In this document: positions 61,454-64,000 of the stretch, piece after piece | Layout of the letters: each line of letters begins with the position of its first letter | Position numbering within the stretch: the first letter of the stretch is position 1 | From: JANXQE01 sp035651635 | GTDB taxonomy: Bacteria > Verrucomicrobiota > Verrucomicrobiia > Limisphaerales > UBA8199 | Assembly (NCBI GenBank): GCA_035651635.1 | Contig: DASRFK010000152.1 | Span: 23,771 to 87,770, forward strand | DNA length: 64,000 bases | Direction: 5' to 3' | Position numbers and translations under genes: made by a program | Notes under the pieces: model-generated | Seen by the model: only the letters and a program-made list of their open reading frames with translations | What the model was told of the DNA's origin: nothing | Databases searched by the model: none

Positions 61454-61566
61454 AACAAAATTATGTCATTGAACTCAGGCGTCTGATGGCAAGTCGCCCA
61501 AGCCACTGGCGGTCGCCAAAACCTGCGCTCAACATAAATCTAATTGGAGTCTTTGGACTCACGCAA

Positions 61567-61758
61567 TCAGGTCAGTTTCCTTGGGTTGAAACCGGACACC
61601 TGGCTTAGTTTCTCCCACGCCGCCCGCTCCTCATTGCTGATTTCTTTGGGAAGCTGCACGCTGACAATTACGTACAGATCACCATCGTCACTGTTTCGGC
61701 CTTTTCTCGCGAGATGTGAAGTTCTGACGCCGCATCCTTCAACTCCGTCCGCCGTCCG
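61567..61758 (-). pseudogene. C-terminal remnant of a DnaJ/CbpA-type gene
   Basis: The frame to TGA 61567-61569 reads DDGDLYVIVSVQLPKEISNE and ERAAWEKLSQVSGFNP, the C-terminal domain of DnaJ/CbpA co-chaperones. The J domain is absent. It lies next to trxC and the CbpM-like gene. Confidence 0.6.
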
Positions 61759-61833
61759 TTAAAGCCGGCGCTGCGTCGGCCACTCGCCGCGAAATGTGAC
61801 GACCGCGACTTTGTCTTCTAACGATGTTTTCAT
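61759..61833 (-). pseudogene. 5' stub of a short-chain dehydrogenase gene
   Basis: From ATG 61833 with a GAAAGGC ribosome site, the frame reads MKTSLEDKVAVVT, a common start of SDR proteins, then diverges and stops after 24 codons. It is fused to the DnaJ-type remnant region. Confidence 0.3.
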
Positions 61834-62082
61834 ACTTTGCCTTTCTTTTTTGCAATTCGGCTCGTTCCCGTCGCCGGGCTTTCCCGGTTGAATGCCCTGC
61901 TATTGCTACACCCCACTAAGTGCGAAAATTTGCAGAAAAAAGGACAATTTGAGTATTCCGATGGCCTTTTTTTTCCGATTTCTCGCACTAAAAGAGAGGA
62001 AGCTGAGCACGAATTATGAAATCAATGCCTGTTTGGGAATAGCTGTGCGCCAGCGTCTGCTGAAAACCGGAGCGACTTGTAT

Positions 62083-62349
62083 ATGAGCGCTGATTCCAGT
62101 CAGGATGAGCCCATATTTACCGAGGCCCTCAAGCACCCGGTGGCGGAACGCAAGGCCTTTCTGGATCGAGCCTGCGCTGGCGATGCTGAATTACGGCGCA
62201 AGGTTGAGGCGCTGCTTCGCGCCTACGAGCGGCTGGGAGATTTCTTGGAAACACCTCCGCTCAAACCCGGCTCGTCTGTCTTGGACCCGGAAATTGATGA
62301 AGAACCGCTGGAGCCAGACTCCAAGGACGGTGATCCTAAAGGCAATTAA
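62083..62349 (+). CDS. Stand-alone homologue of the kinase N-terminal domain
   Basis: 88 residues from ATG 62083 with a GGAG ribosome binding site. Residues 1-60 (IFTEALKHPVAERKAFLDRA, then DAELRRKVEALLRAYERLGD) match the N-terminal ~60 residues of the Ser/Thr kinase at 63106 (IFTEALRLPPEARQDYLDRT). The kinase domain is absent; the tail is acidic. It could compete with the kinase for a partner or be a truncated kinase gene. Confidence 0.65.
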   Translation: MSADSSQDEPIFTEALKHPVAERKAFLDRACAGDAELRRKVEALLRAYERLGDFLETPPLKPGSSVLDPEIDEEPLEPDSKDGDPKGN

Positions 62350-62515
62350 GAATGGCTCCGAACGAACCGGTTAGTGCGAGGCCCGAAGCAACGGAACGTT
62401 GGTCGTGCCAATCTCTATCTGCTTGGCTGAAGCCGTCCGAGTGGCCAATTCTCAAGTTGATTTCCACGCAAACCAGACTAATTGTTTCTTTATAATCGAG
62501 TGGTCCGAAACAAAT

Positions 62516-63070
62516 GTGAACGATGCCACCGTCAAATTAGAGGCCGTGGAGCGCGGCGAACCCGGGGCTGCGGAGGATTTGTTTGTCCTCCTGTACGCGG
62601 AATTGCGGCGCAATGCGGCCGTCAAGCTGGCTCGGGAACTTCCCGGTCAGACGCTTCAACCCACGGCGCTGGTTCACGAAGCGTGGATTCGATTAGTCGG
62701 AGATCAGAACCCCACTTTTAGCAGTCGCGCGCACTTCTTTCATGCTGCCAGCGAGGCGATGCGACGCATTTTGATAGAAAGAGCCCGGCGCAAACGAACC
62801 GAGCGCCATGGTGGACGTTACCGGCGTGTGGATTTGGATGGATTCGACCCTGCGGCACCGAACGCTGACGAACACTTGCTGGCGGTGCATGAGGTCTTGG
62901 ACAAAATGGCCGCTGAGCACCCGGCTGAAGCCCAATTGGTAAAGCTCAAGTACTTCGCCGGCATGACCAATGAGGAAGTCGCCGAGGTGATGGCGATTTC
63001 CGTTACCACCGTCAAGAATTACTGGACGTTTTCTCGCGCCTGGCTTTTGAACGAAATTGAAAACGGATAA
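62516..63070 (+). CDS. ECF-type sigma-70 factor
   Basis: 184 residues from GTG 62516; the frame extends upstream to 62399, but this start gives the usual length. Region 2 has ELRRNAAVKLARELPGQTLQ and 'PTALVHEAWIRLVGDQNPTF', and region 4 has HPAEAQLVKLKYFAGMTNEE with AEVMAISVTTVKNYWTFSRA, the HTH. This is the ECF type found beside large Ser/Thr kinases in Verrucomicrobia, Planctomycetes and Acidobacteria. A TATAAT box lies at 62490-62495. It is 35 bp upstream of the kinase. Confidence 0.9.
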   Translation: MNDATVKLEAVERGEPGAAEDLFVLLYAELRRNAAVKLARELPGQTLQPTALVHEAWIRLVGDQNPTFSSRAHFFHAASEAMRRILIERARRKRTERHGGRYRRVDLDGFDPAAPNADEHLLAVHEVLDKMAAEHPAEAQLVKLKYFAGMTNEEVAEVMAISVTTVKNYWTFSRAWLLNEIENG

Positions 63071-63105
63071 GCGTTTAAATCTCCCGACATTTCCGCCTTG
63101 TGCCA

Positions 63106-64000
63106 ATGAGCGCCGAATCAAACAGCGCCATGCAGATTTTTACGGAAGCTTTGCGGCTTCCTCCCGAAGCTCGCCAGGATTACCTCGACCGCACCTGCTC
63201 CGGAGACGAGAATCTGCGTCGCAAAGTCCAAGCACTGCTCCGTGCCAACGACAGAGCGGGACGGTTCTTAGATGAATTGCCGAGCGCATTCGCAAGCGAA
63301 CGGGTTCAGCAGGTTGGCGCCATCGAAAAACCGGGTGATCGGATTGGACGATACCAATTGCTAAAACAGATAGGCGAAGGAGGGTGGGGCATCGTTTTCC
63401 TTGCCGAACAAAAAGAACCTGTCCGCCGCAAAGTTGCGCTGAAAATCGTCAAACCGGGCATGGACAGCAAAAGCGTGGTTGCGCGCTTTGAGGCGGAGCG
63501 GCAGGCGCTGGCGTTGATGGACCATCCCAATATCGCCCGCGTCATCGACGCCGGCATGACCGATGGCGGACGACCCTTCTTTGTAATGGAATTGGTCGAG
63601 GGTATAAAAATCACCGATTATTGCGATCAGCACTCTCTGCCAACCAGCTCCCGTTTGGAGTTATTCACCCAAGTCTGCGACGCAATCCAGCACGCGCACC
63701 AGAAAGGGATCATTCACCGGGACATCAAGCCTTCAAACATTCTCGTCACTACAAGAACCGACGGGAGGCCGGCGCCCAAAGTGATTGATTTCGGGGTAGC
63801 GAAGGCCACCGGGGGACAGCAGTTGACGGACAAAACGATCTTCACCGCTCACGATATGCTAATTGGGACGCCGGCGTACATGAGTCCCGAGCAGATGTCC
63901 CCCATGAACGCGGACATAGATACGCGGACCGACATCTACAGTCTGGGCGTGTTGCTCTACGAACTTTTGACGGGCACAACGCCTTTTGACACGCGCGAAC
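63106..64000 (+). CDS. Ser/Thr protein kinase, N-terminal part
   Basis: The frame is open from ATG 63106 to the window edge (~298 codons seen). After the ~60-residue N-terminal domain, a full Hanks-type kinase appears: QIGEGGWGIVFLAEQKEPVR (Gly loop), VALKIVKPG (Lys), IIHRDIKPSNILV (catalytic loop), VIDFGVAKA (DFG) and GTPAYMSPEQ. The C-terminal part, usually repeats, lies beyond the window. With the ECF sigma factor it probably forms a signal pair. Confidence 0.93.
   Translation, partial: MSAESNSAMQIFTEALRLPPEARQDYLDRTCSGDENLRRKVQALLRANDRAGRFLDELPSAFASERVQQVGAIEKPGDRIGRYQLLKQIGEGGWGIVFLAEQKEPVRRKVALKIVKPGMDSKSVVARFEAERQALALMDHPNIARVIDAGMTDGGRPFFVMELVEGIKITDYCDQHSLPTSSRLELFTQVCDAIQHAHQKGIIHRDIKPSNILVTTRTDGRPAPKVIDFGVAKATGGQQLTDKTIFTAHDMLIGTPAYMSPEQMSPMNADIDTRTDIYSLGVLLYELLTGTTPFDTRE

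Overview
The window looks like a chromosomal accessory region of a soil or freshwater Verrucomicrobiota bacterium of the Limisphaerales/Pedosphaera type. This is inferred from gene content: GH92 and DUF5703 carbohydrate enzymes with signal peptides, an ECF sigma factor next to a large Ser/Thr kinase, and many small redox enzymes. No rRNA, tRNA, CRISPR array, transposase or phage gene was seen.

Layout. 1-15 kb: four LysR regulators, each divergent from a small set of redox or hydrolase genes (SDR, SnoaL-like, isochorismatase-like, WrbA, quinone oxidoreductase, FMN reductase, NmrA). Each LysR gene has a 15-bp inverted repeat 11-16 bp before its start codon. 15-25 kb: secreted carbohydrate and ester hydrolases (GHL10-like, DUF5703-like with a frameshift, two alpha/beta-hydrolases, GH92). 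25-31.5 kb: DedA, Dps, ribulose-phosphate epimerase, class I aldolase, SDR, DsbA-like and peroxiredoxin genes, with several truncated gene fragments between them. 31.5-58.5 kb: a probable sigma-54 regulon. 58.7-64 kb: an old-yellow-enzyme flavoprotein, CbpM and TrxC beside a broken DnaJ-type gene, then an ECF sigma factor and a Ser/Thr kinase cut by the window edge.

The main result is the 31.5-58.5 kb region. Seven sites have exact sigma-54 geometry (GG, ten bases, GC) and all share the unusual -12 sequence CTAGC. About 90-190 bp upstream of each lies an array of TTCGCGA-type repeats that looks like an enhancer. In the middle sits one sigma-54 activator (40269-42353) with a GAFTGA motif, two PAS domains and a degenerate short-chain dehydrogenase segment at its N terminus. 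The promoters point at an envelope and oxidation gene set: a porin/isochorismatase/monooxygenase-like/amidohydrolase operon, a PaoABC-type molybdenum aldehyde oxidoreductase operon with its XdhC and MobA-like maturation genes, an enoyl-CoA hydratase-like gene, a PagL-type lipid A deacylase, a YSC84/SYLF protein, and small DUF2934, STAS-like and unknown genes. Gene remnants show that the promoter cassettes spread by local duplication. The PagL gene carries the promoter, leader and signal peptide of the neighbouring YSC84 gene. An activator 3' remnant precedes the enoyl-CoA hydratase gene, and an enoyl-CoA hydratase 3' remnant precedes the activator.

Two copies of a ~160-bp element ending in a strong intrinsic terminator (6416-6575 and 16304-16462) may encode an unknown small RNA. 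At least twelve truncated gene remnants lie between intact genes, so the region has been heavily rearranged.
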